Below, in pieces: positions 25,549 to 32,777 of a stretch of 34,720 nt of DNA. Both the position numbers and the translations under genes were made by a program. Below the pieces are notes generated by a model. The model was not told the DNA's origin. It did not search any database and was given only the letters and a program-made list of their open reading frames with translations. This stretch comes from Deltaproteobacteria bacterium (GTDB taxonomy: Bacteria; Desulfobacterota; Desulfarculia; Adiutricales; Adiutricaceae): contig JAISMF010000086.1 of assembly GCA_031276865.1 (NCBI GenBank), positions 1 to 34,720 of the forward strand, given 5' to 3'. Position 1 is the stretch's first letter, and each line of letters opens with the position of its first letter.

Positions 25549-26082
25549 ATAAAGACCTCTGTTAAGACTTGTCTGAAGTTTCTTTCTTTTCTTTTACTGG
25601 GCGCCTACCTCGCCTCCATGGTCACGGGTTGCGCCGCTGGCCCGAAGCGCTCGGGTAAATCATACGTCATAAACGGCAAAAGATACCATATTCTAGCCTC
25701 AGCCGATGGCTACAAGGAGAAGGGTCTGGCGTCGTGGTACGGAAACCCCTTCCACGGAAGAAAGACGGCGAGCGGCGAGGTCTACAACATGCACGAGATC
25801 TCGGCCGCCCACAAGACCCTGCCTCTGCACACCTGGGTCGAGGTGAAAAACCTCAAGAACAACAAAAAGATTATTCTACGGATTAACGACCGGGGGCCAT
25901 TCGTGGACGGGAGGATAATCGATCTGAGCCAAGCCGCGGCCAAGGAGCTGGGGGTTTTTCGGCCGGGGACGGCCCCAGTCGTGGTGACGGCCCTTTCGGC
26001 CAGCAAGGCGAAGCAGCTAAACAGGCAGAGGCAGAGAAGCACCGCCATGAACTCCTCCGGCCAGACGAGCAGACGGCAGTGA
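25516..26082 (+). CDS. rlpA: RlpA-type septal lytic transglycosylase lipoprotein
   Basis: RlpA is an outer-membrane lipoprotein; in Pseudomonas it cleaves peptide-free glycan strands at the septum. The 188-residue protein has a signal segment with a lipobox ending VTG-Cys39, giving a lipoprotein after processing. The double-psi beta-barrel domain (about 68-160) carries KGLASWYGNPFHGRKTASGE, and the conserved NDRGPF holds Asp125. A C-terminal SPOR domain is absent; the protein ends in a basic Gln/Ser/Arg-rich tail. The ATG at 25516 follows AGGAG by six bases. No other start would keep the signal peptide. This start lies inside dacB, so the two divergent genes overlap by 33 bases. A strong terminator follows at 26196. 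Confidence 0.9.
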   Translation: MAAIYFHQDSHIKTSVKTCLKFLSFLLLGAYLASMVTGCAAGPKRSGKSYVINGKRYHILASADGYKEKGLASWYGNPFHGRKTASGEVYNMHEISAAHKTLPLHTWVEVKNLKNNKKIILRINDRGPFVDGRIIDLSQAAAKELGVFRPGTAPVVVTALSASKAKQLNRQRQRSTAMNSSGQTSRRQ

Positions 26083-26195
26083 GCGGGAGCTTCTCCAGGG
26101 GGTTCGGAACATGGAAACAAAGAAATCGGTAAGGCGTTGCTAGCATTTTAGTAACATAAATTCCTTATTTTGGCAATATGTGATAAATTCTTTTC

Positions 26196-26224
26196 AGCCC
26201 CGGCGCCGCAGCCGGGGCTTTTTT
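26196..26224 (+). terminator. Terminator after rlpA
   Basis: agccccggc (26196-26204) and gccggggct (26211-26219) pair perfectly across a six-base loop and run into a T-run ending at 26224. Confidence 0.85.
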
Positions 26225-26362
26225 CGGCCGCTTGACAGCCGGGGCGGCTTTAACTATATATGTTTAAAGTCGAAGGACCTCATCCGGAAAGAAAGGCGGG
26301 AATTACGGAAATCAGCGTTAGGATATTGTATGTTTGATATATCTTAATTTTTGCAAATTTAG

Positions 26363-26368
26363 TATAAT
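26363..26368 (+). promoter_or_regulatory. -10 element ahead of kdsD
   Basis: A perfect TATAAT lies 19 bases before the proposed TTG start of kdsD. I find no good -35 at 16-18 bases; TTGATA at 26334-26339 is 23 bases away. The predicted transcript would start about 13 bases before the TTG. Confidence 0.45.
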
Positions 26369-26387
26369 AAGGCTATATTAATATAAC

Positions 26388-27362
26388 TTGAAAGCCGTCA
26401 GAGAAAAATTTGTGGATCATATTTCCCGGGCCCAAGGGGTTATCTTAAGCGAGGCGAGAGGGCTCAAGCTCCTGGCCGAAAGCCTGGATGACAATTTCAA
26501 CCTGGCTGTGGAGCTGGCCCTGGGGATCAAGGGCCGCATAGCGGTCACCGGCATGGGAAAAAGCGGCCACATCGCCAGAAAGGTGGCGGCCACCCTCGCC
26601 TCCACCGGAAGCCCGGCTTTTTTCCTCCACCCCGCCGAAGCGGCTCACGGCGATCTGGGGATGCTGGAGGCCGAGAAGGATCTCCTCCTGGCCTTCTCCA
26701 ACTCCGGCGAGACGCCGGAGCTCTCGCTGGTCCTGGAATTCTGCGCCCGCAACCGGATACCCATAATCGGGCTCACCGCCTCGCCGAAGAGCCTTTTGGG
26801 CGGCCAGGCCGATATCGCCATAACGCTCCCGGTGCTGGAGGAGGCCTGCCCCCTGGGTTGCGCCCCCACCACCTCCACCACCATGATGCTGGCCTTCGGC
26901 GACGCCCTGGCCTTGAGCCTGTTATCCGCCAAAGGGTTCACAGTAGAGGACTTTCACAAATATCATCCCGGAGGAAAACTGGGCTCCCGCCTGTTAAAGG
27001 TGGGGGATCTCATGCATACCGGAGACGAGCTGCCGCTGGCTTCACCCACTAAGCGCATGTACGAGGTTTTGGTCGTCATGACCTCGAAGCGCCTGGGCTG
27101 CCTGGGCGTCGTGGAGCGGGGAGTTTTAACAGGAATCATAACCGACGGAGACCTGAGGCGGCACATGGGTCCGGATCTTTTAAGCAGCAAAACCGAAGAA
27201 ATAATGACCAGAAACCCCGTAAGCTTCAGTCCCGAGACCCTGGCCGCCAAAGCGCTGGCCAAGATGCGGGAAAAATCCATCACCAACGCCTTCGTGCTCT
27301 CGCCTGACAAAAAGCCCCTGGGGCTTATCCACATCCACGACCTTCTGGCCGCGGGGGTGTGA
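26388..27362 (+). CDS. kdsD: Arabinose-5-phosphate isomerase
   Basis: This enzyme interconverts ribulose-5-phosphate and arabinose-5-phosphate, the first step toward Kdo for lipopolysaccharide or capsule. The 324 residues hold a sugar-isomerase (SIS) domain at about 45-185, with VTGMGKSGHIARK, HPAEAAHGDLG, FSNSGETPE and the family block GCAPTTSTTMM. Two CBS repeats follow (about 205-324). The length and order match KdsD/KpsF. I use the TTG at 26388, which gives the normal length; it lacks a clear ribosome-binding site, and a GTG at 26412 is possible. No kdsA, kdsB or kdsC lies nearby. Sequence alone does not separate KdsD (lipopolysaccharide) from KpsF (capsule) or GutQ. Confidence 0.92.
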   Translation: MKAVREKFVDHISRAQGVILSEARGLKLLAESLDDNFNLAVELALGIKGRIAVTGMGKSGHIARKVAATLASTGSPAFFLHPAEAAHGDLGMLEAEKDLLLAFSNSGETPELSLVLEFCARNRIPIIGLTASPKSLLGGQADIAITLPVLEEACPLGCAPTTSTTMMLAFGDALALSLLSAKGFTVEDFHKYHPGGKLGSRLLKVGDLMHTGDELPLASPTKRMYEVLVVMTSKRLGCLGVVERGVLTGIITDGDLRRHMGPDLLSSKTEEIMTRNPVSFSPETLAAKALAKMREKSITNAFVLSPDKKPLGLIHIHDLLAAGV

Positions 27363-27547
27363 GGCGGCGGCCGGAACGGCCCGGGGCGGGTTAAGAGGTC
27401 CCGGCGGTTGAGCGGAGCGGAGTTTTTCAAAGGGGAAAGCTCAGGATCATCCTGAAAAGACTACCACCCGCTCCCCGGATTCCTTAAGTCCGCGGAAACC
27501 CGCCGCCGCGGGCGCGCCTTACACACTAAAACAGCGAGGTATCTGAC

Positions 27548-28162
27548 TTGAAATCAAGTTTTCTGGTGAGCCTTGGATACATAATCTGGCTGCTCATTAC
27601 CATCTATATCTGGATTATCGTGATAGCGGCTCTCATCAGCTGGGTCTCCCCGAACCGCAACAGTCCCTTTGTGCGCCTCCTGGACAAACTGACGAACCCG
27701 GCCCTGGGGTTCACGCGCCGCATCGTGCGCCTAACTTTCGGAGGACTCGATTTCACACCGCTTCTGCTCATCCTCGTATTGTACTTCCTGGCCGAACTGA
27801 CAAGGCTCAGCTGCTTCTATATAGGTCACGGCGCCCAGCCCCTGGTCATCTTGCCGTTGATCGTCTTCTGTCTGGTGAACATGATTAAATCCCTCTGCTG
27901 GTTCCTCTTCATTTTGATGATCGCCAGGATACTCATGTCCCTAATCCAGCCCAACCCCTATAACCCCTTGGTGCTCATAACCTACGGCGCCACGGAGCCC
28001 CTGTTGAGCCCCTTGAAGGGCGTAGTGCCCAAAGGCCCCTCGAATCTTGATTTGAGGGCGGTGCTTTTCCTGGCCTTCCTTCTTCTTTTCGACGTGTTCG
28101 TCCTGAATAACATCATGGAAGTGACCAGCAGATGGGCCGCGCGCTATGGCGCCATCGCTTAA
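27548..28162 (+). CDS. YggT family membrane protein
   Basis: This 204-residue integral membrane protein has two YggT repeats. Each has a hydrophobic helix pair around a conserved segment: ISWVSPNRNSPFVRLLDKLTNPAL in the first half, and LIQPNPYNPLVLITYGATEPLLSPLK in the second. YggT proteins lie near cell-division and proline-biosynthesis genes in many bacteria and are linked to osmotic tolerance or FtsZ placement, but the biochemical role is unsettled. The TTG at 27548 follows GAGG by about ten bases. It overlaps the next gene (DUF167) by 17 bases. The yggT-yggU pairing is widely conserved, which supports both calls. Confidence 0.9.
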   Translation: MKSSFLVSLGYIIWLLITIYIWIIVIAALISWVSPNRNSPFVRLLDKLTNPALGFTRRIVRLTFGGLDFTPLLLILVLYFLAELTRLSCFYIGHGAQPLVILPLIVFCLVNMIKSLCWFLFILMIARILMSLIQPNPYNPLVLITYGATEPLLSPLKGVVPKGPSNLDLRAVLFLAFLLLFDVFVLNNIMEVTSRWAARYGAIA

Positions 28163-28478
28163 TAAAAGCGTCCTCCTCAAAGTTAAGGTGTCCCCTGGTT
28201 CTTCCAAGGACAGGATTCTGGGCTTTCTGGGAGACGAATTGAAGGTCAGCCTCACGGCCCCTCCGGCGGACGGCAAGGCGAACGCCGCTCTATTGAAATT
28301 CCTCGCTAGAAGCCTGGACATTAAAAATTCGCAGCTGGAACTGCGTTCCGGCTTTTCCAGCCGCAACAAAGTAGTTAAAATTCTAGGTTTGGATAAGGAT
28401 GAATGCGAGCGAAGCCTTCTTAAAATCACCGAGCGGTCAGGGGAGGCTGTCAAAAAGTCCCCGGATTCCGAAGGGTAA
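28146..28478 (+). CDS. DUF167 (YggU) family protein
   Basis: This small cytoplasmic protein of 110 residues has the conserved DUF167 core: KVKVSPGSSKDRILGF, then LKVSLTAPPADGKANAALLKFLA, then LELRSGFSSRNKVVKILG. Structures of the family show a compact alpha/beta fold. No function is established. The ATG at 28146 lies inside the end of yggT, so the two are probably translated together. Confidence 0.9.
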   Translation: MAPSLNKSVLLKVKVSPGSSKDRILGFLGDELKVSLTAPPADGKANAALLKFLARSLDIKNSQLELRSGFSSRNKVVKILGLDKDECERSLLKITERSGEAVKKSPDSEG

Positions 28479-28731
28479 AGGGGCGAAAAAAAAAGAATCA
28501 AAGCCGCCGACAAGCCGAGGGCGACGGAAGATTTAGCGCTTCCGATGGCGGGGGAACTACCAGCGGGTGTGTTTGAAAACGACCTTTCCACATAATTCGT
28601 GGCGGGTTCCCAGTAACGCGCTCCTCTAGACGCCGTTGTCTCTGTCGAAATTTCCAGGCGTCGTTTTTAATCCTCATCTACCGCTAAACGAGCTCAGGGC
28701 CGGAAAAAAACAATTTCCCGTTTAAACCTGG

Positions 28732-29661
28732 CTAATCCGTTAAAAAGGCCCTCGCCTGCTTTTCATCCGCCTTCAACTGGAGGGTCAGGGCCGCGGCAGA
28801 ATCGAAACGGATCATGCCCCTAATGCGGCGCATGAAATCCAAACTCAGCTCTTCGCCGTAAAATTCTCCCTCAAAATCAAATATATAGGTTTCAACGGTC
28901 AAATACTGACCTTTAAAGGTGGGGTTGTTACCGATGCTGGTCATGGCGCTGCGCTCGACCCCCCTTAGGATTGCCTTGACGGCGTAAACCCCAGGGCCGG
29001 GGATCAGCTGCCCGACTTTTCCCAAATTAGCCGTTGGGAATCCCAAGGTCCTGCCCCGTTTCTGGCCTGTTATCACCTCGCCCGTCAACCTGTATGGCCT
29101 TCCCAAAAGTTTCGCAGCCGATTCCACATGGCCCATCTTTAAAAGACCTCTCACATGCGAGCTGGCGAATATTTCCCCCCCGGAAGAATACTGAATATCC
29201 ACCGCCGTGAGTCCGATCCCTCTCTTTTTAGCCCAACTGCTTAAAAGGGATAAACTACCTTCGGCGTTACGTCCGAAATGAAAATCCGATCCAATAAGAA
29301 TCTCAGTCGGCTGCACACTTGGGCTGACGACGCTGTTTAAAAAATCCTCGGCGCTCGTTTTAGCCAACGCCTCGTTGAAACGTAGACAGCCCAGAATGTC
29401 CAAACCCATGCCCTCAAGCACTTCTTTTTTCTGCCCGAAGGTGGTTAGTATGTCAGGAGCGTATTTATGGGACAGCACGGAGAGCGGATGCGGTTCAAAT
29501 GTCAGTAGAAGCGAATTCACCTCCAGATCCCTGGCCCGCTGGATCACCTCGTTTATCAGATACTGATGCCCCCGATGCAGACCGTCAAAAACACCAATGG
29601 TGAGTACAGCGTCAGGGCCAGGAACAGGGGCGTCTTTGAGCCAGTCTGAAATTAATCGCAT
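28732..29661 (-). CDS. ribF: Bifunctional riboflavin kinase / FAD synthetase
   Basis: RibF phosphorylates riboflavin to FMN and adenylates FMN to FAD. The N-terminal nucleotidyltransferase half carries TIGVFDGLHRGH near its start, with TFEPHP and IGSDFHFGRN further on, and SSHVRGLLKMGHV closes it. The C-terminal kinase half has GRTLGFPTANL, PGPGVYAVKA and the SIGNNPTF and VETYIFDF blocks. From the ATG at 29661 the protein is 309 residues, the usual family length, and starts MRLI. An upstream in-frame ATG at 29721 would add 20 residues encoded in AT-rich DNA. Neither start has a convincing ribosome-binding site. The gene converges on yggU and stands alone. Confidence 0.94.
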   Translation of the reverse strand: MRLISDWLKDAPVPGPDAVLTIGVFDGLHRGHQYLINEVIQRARDLEVNSLLLTFEPHPLSVLSHKYAPDILTTFGQKKEVLEGMGLDILGCLRFNEALAKTSAEDFLNSVVSPSVQPTEILIGSDFHFGRNAEGSLSLLSSWAKKRGIGLTAVDIQYSSGGEIFASSHVRGLLKMGHVESAAKLLGRPYRLTGEVITGQKRGRTLGFPTANLGKVGQLIPGPGVYAVKAILRGVERSAMTSIGNNPTFKGQYLTVETYIFDFEGEFYGEELSLDFMRRIRGMIRFDSAAALTLQLKADEKQARAFLTD

Positions 29662-29721
29662 CGAGGGCCTATGGGCGGGAAAAAAACTTAAATTAGGGTC
29701 GGCGTTAAAATTAGAACACAT

Positions 29722-30101
29722 TATTAAATCAAGCTTAAAAAAAATATAATTTTAAAGATTTTAATGATATATAAAATAATAAAAATATTTTTATATTTTA
29801 ATAATATTATACTTAAATAATAAATAATTAAATATTACTAGTAATTCATTAACGTAGAACTAATTTAGGAAACAAAACAGGTTACAGTAAAGCATTCTAG
29901 GGAGTTACAGCTGATTTTTCAATCAAAATAAGGGCTAAATCCGGCATGCGACCTTGACCAAGGTCGGTCGGTTGGTAAGGCTCCGGACGTAATTTATAAG
30001 CGATAAAGAGAAAAAGGCGAAATTTAAACGTATAATTAGCATTATAGACGGACGTAGATGAATGATTTTTAGTCAAAAAACTCTACTTTCGAGAAAAATA
30101 C
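29722..30101. other. AT-rich spacer upstream of tRNA-Leu
   Basis: There is no gene. The first 120 bases (about 29730-29850) are nearly pure A/T. A short mixed segment with caaggtcggtcggttggta-like words follows near 29955-29980. The tRNA promoter closes the region. Confidence 0.5.
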
Positions 30102-30130
30102 TTGCAAGAATCGGAAAAAATGAATATATT
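30102..30130 (+). promoter_or_regulatory. Promoter of tRNA-Leu
   Basis: TTGCAA (30102-30107), a 17-base spacer, and TATATT (30125-30130) form a good sigma-70-type promoter. Transcription would begin near 30137, about 30 bases before the mature tRNA. Confidence 0.65.
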
Positions 30131-30165
30131 ATATTCCCTGACCAATTGGAACATCATCTTCATGT

Positions 30166-30252
30166 GCCGAAGTGGTGGAATTGGTAGACACGCTAGGTTC
30201 AGGGTCTAGTGGGGGTTCCCCCGTAGGAGTTCGAGTCTCCTCTTCGGCACCA
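30166..30252 (+). tRNA. tRNA-Leu (anticodon CAG)
   Basis: The acceptor arms gccgaag and cttcggc pair perfectly and are followed by A and an encoded CCA. The D-arm contains aattggtagac. The anticodon stem ctagg/tctag closes the loop ttcaggg with CAG in the middle, which reads CUG codons. A long variable arm (gggggttccccc) is typical of class II tRNA-Leu. The T-arm contains ttcgag. A tyrosine integrase gene begins 187 bases downstream, so the 3' half is the likely attachment site of the element. Confidence 0.97.
30222..30252 (+). other. Putative attachment site in the tRNA 3' end
   Basis: Tyrosine integrases of this kind usually recombine at the T-arm to 3' end of a tRNA gene and restore it. 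The integrase gene lies directly downstream and reads away. The matching copy at the far end of the element should lie beyond this window; I did not see a second copy inside it. Confidence 0.4.
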
Positions 30253-30253
30253 T

Positions 30254-30288
30254 CTGTAAAAAATTACAGCGCAAGCCTTAGTAGGCTT
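30254..30288 (+). terminator. Possible processing or termination hairpins after tRNA-Leu
   Basis: Two small perfect stems follow the tRNA: ctgtaa/ttacag (30254-30269) and aagcct/aggctt (30273-30288), each with a four-base loop. Neither has a T-run, so termination is uncertain. Confidence 0.3.
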
Positions 30289-30377
30289 ACACTTAAAAGG
30301 GTCTAGGGGCGCGATGGTACATTTGTTGGACGAAAAAATAGAGAGTGTAACATAGTACTGTCACATAACTATTGTTG

Positions 30378-30413
30378 GTACACCAATACTTCATCATTAG
30401 TGCACCAAAACTT
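30378..30413. promoter_or_regulatory. Paired direct repeats upstream of the integrase gene
   Basis: gtacaccaatactt (30378-30391) and gtgcaccaaaactt (30400-30413) match at 12 of 14 positions and are spaced 22 bases apart, about two helical turns. The first is also part of a dyad, ttggt-ac-accaa. They could be integrase arm sites or an operator for the integrase gene. Confidence 0.35.
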
Positions 30414-30439
30414 TCTATGTTCTGGCTTTTTGGAGATTC

Positions 30440-32380
30440 ATGAAAGCCAGATTATCCAACTGCGATAAAACCAGAAATAAAACAAAGCCTAGAAACCCTA
30501 GCTACATTTTTAAACGTGGGGATTACTATTATTTTAGGCATATTATCCCTGCGCAGTACAAGGAACGTTTTGGGAATGAAATCTGTTTGAGCCTAAGAAC
30601 CGCATTACGTGGCGAAGCGCTCAAATTATCGCAATACCTGCACCTAGACCTCCTGGAATTGCTGGAAATCCCTGGAATGCAAATTGATGAATTAAAACGC
30701 AGGCTGAATGATAACCTCAAAAACAAGCTGGAGGAAGACTCTGCCAACTTGGCACCTAGACGTCCTTCAACATTGTTTCCAGGAATTGAAATTGAGCATC
30801 CAGAGTTCACATATTCTGACACTTGTCTTCATATAGCTGATTTATTACTCAAAGATACACAAGATCCAGAAATTTTATTAAAAGAATCTGATGAAATATT
30901 ACAAAATTTAGTAAAAACTGGAATAATTTCATCACAACAAGTCGAATTAGCTTCAAATTACGATAAACAGTTTGTAACAAAATTGTATTATGAATCCGAA
31001 ATTATATATCATCAAATTTTAGCAAAAAGATCTCAAGGTGATTATTCTTTTGAAAAAAATTTTAATTTAAAGGAAATTAGTAAAAATAATAACGAAGATG
31101 ATGAGCGATTTGGTAAAAGTGTGATAGATAGATTGTTAGGCCTTACTCCTGAAGAAATTGACAGAATAACTAAAATTGTAGAAAACAAAGGCTCTATGTA
31201 TGCTAATTATCATATTTCTCAATCTGCCTCTGATGAAACAGTATCTACGTCCATATCAAAACCACAAAAATCTATGCTTCTTTCCACTCTTAGAGATAAA
31301 TATATTGAGAGTAAAATTAAAGGGAAAAGATGGAAAACTCATACTGTTTCTGGACATAAATCAGACATTAATGTATTTGTTAGGGTAGTTGGTGACAATC
31401 CAATTCATTCTATCACGAGAGATATGTGCAATAATTTTAGGGACAAATTACAGTCATTACCAGCTAATTATTCCAGAGCAACAGAATATAAAGACAAATC
31501 AATTGATGATATTATCATGATTGAACACAATAAACCCAAGATTGAACGCAAAAAACCTTTGTCAATAAAAAGAGTAAATTATTTAATTTCTGAAATAACC
31601 AATATGTTTAATTGGGCAAAATCAGAAAATATACTTAAACCAAATCCTGCCATAAATTTGATGATCAAAGACAACAGCAAAGAAATTGATGACAAAAAAC
31701 CTTTTGATACCAGAGATCTGGAGCTCATCTTTTCTCATCCCAAATTTAGCCAAGGAAAATTCAAATACCCAGCATACTTTTGGGTACCTTTGATTGGTCT
31801 ATTCACTGGAATGAGGCTGGAAGAGATTTCACAGCTTTACACCAAAGATATCTATCAGAAAGATAACATTTGGATAATAGATATCAATGAAAAAGGTGTT
31901 GACTCCGAAGGGTTTGAAAAAACGCTGAAAAACAAAAATGCAACCCGTCTGGTTCCTGTGCATAACACGCTAGTTGAGCTTGGTTTTATTGATTTCTGGA
32001 AACATATATCAGATAGAAACTGCGTACGTCTGTTTCCCGAACTTACTAAGACTGAAAAATCAGCCAAATTTGGGAAGCAGCCTGGCAAGCAATTTTCCGC
32101 AGTAATCAAAAACGCTTTAAGCAAAGCTAACTGTTCTTATGAACACAAATCTTTTCATTCCCTGCGCCATACTTTTGATAATTTTTTCAAACAAAATCAA
32201 TTAATTGACGATGTATTTCTTCAACTGTTCGGCCATGACAACCCATGGTTGGCTAAAAAACGCTATGGAGCAGAGTTCCCGCCTGAAAAACTAAATCAGC
32301 TCATCCAAAAGCTTGACTACGGGGTGGATTTTTCGCACCTTAAATATTCAAGGTACGTGCATCCTGAATTAAAAAAATAA
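30440..32380 (+). CDS. int: Tyrosine recombinase / site-specific integrase
   Basis: This recombinase would integrate and excise the element at the adjacent tRNA-Leu. It has 646 residues. An N-terminal DUF6538-like DNA-binding segment (about 18-70) contains FKRGDYYYFRHIIPAQYKERF. A central core-binding domain lies at about 285-420, and the catalytic domain at about 430-640. The catalytic residues are visible: Arg459 in TGMRLEE, His573 and Arg576 in HSLRH, His599 in FGHD, and the nucleophile Tyr609 in KKRYG. All are intact. GGAG lies six bases before the ATG. The coding sequence is AT-rich compared with the rpsB region, as expected for acquired DNA. It points away from the tRNA, so the element extends to the right, past the window end. 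Confidence 0.95.
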   Translation: MKARLSNCDKTRNKTKPRNPSYIFKRGDYYYFRHIIPAQYKERFGNEICLSLRTALRGEALKLSQYLHLDLLELLEIPGMQIDELKRRLNDNLKNKLEEDSANLAPRRPSTLFPGIEIEHPEFTYSDTCLHIADLLLKDTQDPEILLKESDEILQNLVKTGIISSQQVELASNYDKQFVTKLYYESEIIYHQILAKRSQGDYSFEKNFNLKEISKNNNEDDERFGKSVIDRLLGLTPEEIDRITKIVENKGSMYANYHISQSASDETVSTSISKPQKSMLLSTLRDKYIESKIKGKRWKTHTVSGHKSDINVFVRVVGDNPIHSITRDMCNNFRDKLQSLPANYSRATEYKDKSIDDIIMIEHNKPKIERKKPLSIKRVNYLISEITNMFNWAKSENILKPNPAINLMIKDNSKEIDDKKPFDTRDLELIFSHPKFSQGKFKYPAYFWVPLIGLFTGMRLEEISQLYTKDIYQKDNIWIIDINEKGVDSEGFEKTLKNKNATRLVPVHNTLVELGFIDFWKHISDRNCVRLFPELTKTEKSAKFGKQPGKQFSAVIKNALSKANCSYEHKSFHSLRHTFDNFFKQNQLIDDVFLQLFGHDNPWLAKKRYGAEFPPEKLNQLIQKLDYGVDFSHLKYSRYVHPELKK

Positions 32381-32392
32381 TATGTCCAAGCC

Positions 32393-32418
32393 CCTCTTTC
32401 CCATCAATGGGAAAGAGG
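32393..32418. terminator. Hairpin between convergent integrase and zipper genes
   Basis: cctctttccca and tgggaaagagg pair perfectly (11 bases) around the loop tcaa. It lies just after the integrase stop and before the end of the convergent gene. No T-run follows directly on either strand, so termination is possible but not certain. Confidence 0.45.
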
Positions 32419-32452
32419 AAGCCCAGACACAATGCAAGTTCAATCTTTAGAG

Positions 32453-32773
32453 TTAAACCCTTAGGAACTTACCGCATTGGGAACACTGATAAACCCGGAT
32501 GATGTGCTTGTCGACCTTTTCTCCAAGCTTGGCCCCGGCCCCTATCCCCGCTATCGCTCCAGCCAGTCCGCCTAAAACCCCGCCGGCGGCGGTGCCAACC
32601 AAAGGTATGGCAGAGCCCACCGTCGCCCCTATGGAAGCTCCTATTGCCGTAAATTTACTACGGAGAACACCCGATCCTATCAGACCTCCGGCCACGCCAG
32701 CCGCCGTCTCAGCGTAAGAGGTCAACTCCATATACGCGTTCGTACCGCAGCTGGCACATTTTGGCTTAATCAT
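32453..32773 (-). CDS. Split zinc-knuckle / glycine-zipper protein
   Basis: This 106-residue protein has an unusual layout. A first CxxC knuckle is at Cys6/Cys9 (KCASCGT), and a second at Cys97/Cys100 (QCSQCGK). Between them, residues about 22-85 form a long Gly/Ala-rich hydrophobic stretch with GxxxG-type spacing (GGLIGSG, GASIGATVG, AAGGVLGGLAGAIAGIGAG), as in glycine-zipper membrane proteins. The two knuckles may come together as one zinc ribbon on the same side of a membrane hairpin (inference). I chose the ATG at 32773 because GGAGG lies eight bases upstream, inside the last codons of the VWA gene, so the two are translationally coupled. The function is unknown. Confidence 0.75.
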   Translation of the reverse strand: MIKPKCASCGTNAYMELTSYAETAAGVAGGLIGSGVLRSKFTAIGASIGATVGSAIPLVGTAAGGVLGGLAGAIAGIGAGAKLGEKVDKHIIRVYQCSQCGKFLRV

Positions 32774-32777
32774 TCTT

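Larger units (their letters stand above)
26083..26387. other. Spacer between rlpA and kdsD
   Basis: There is no gene apart from a possible 10-codon frame at 26111. It contains the rlpA terminator and the -10 element ahead of kdsD. Confidence 0.5.
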
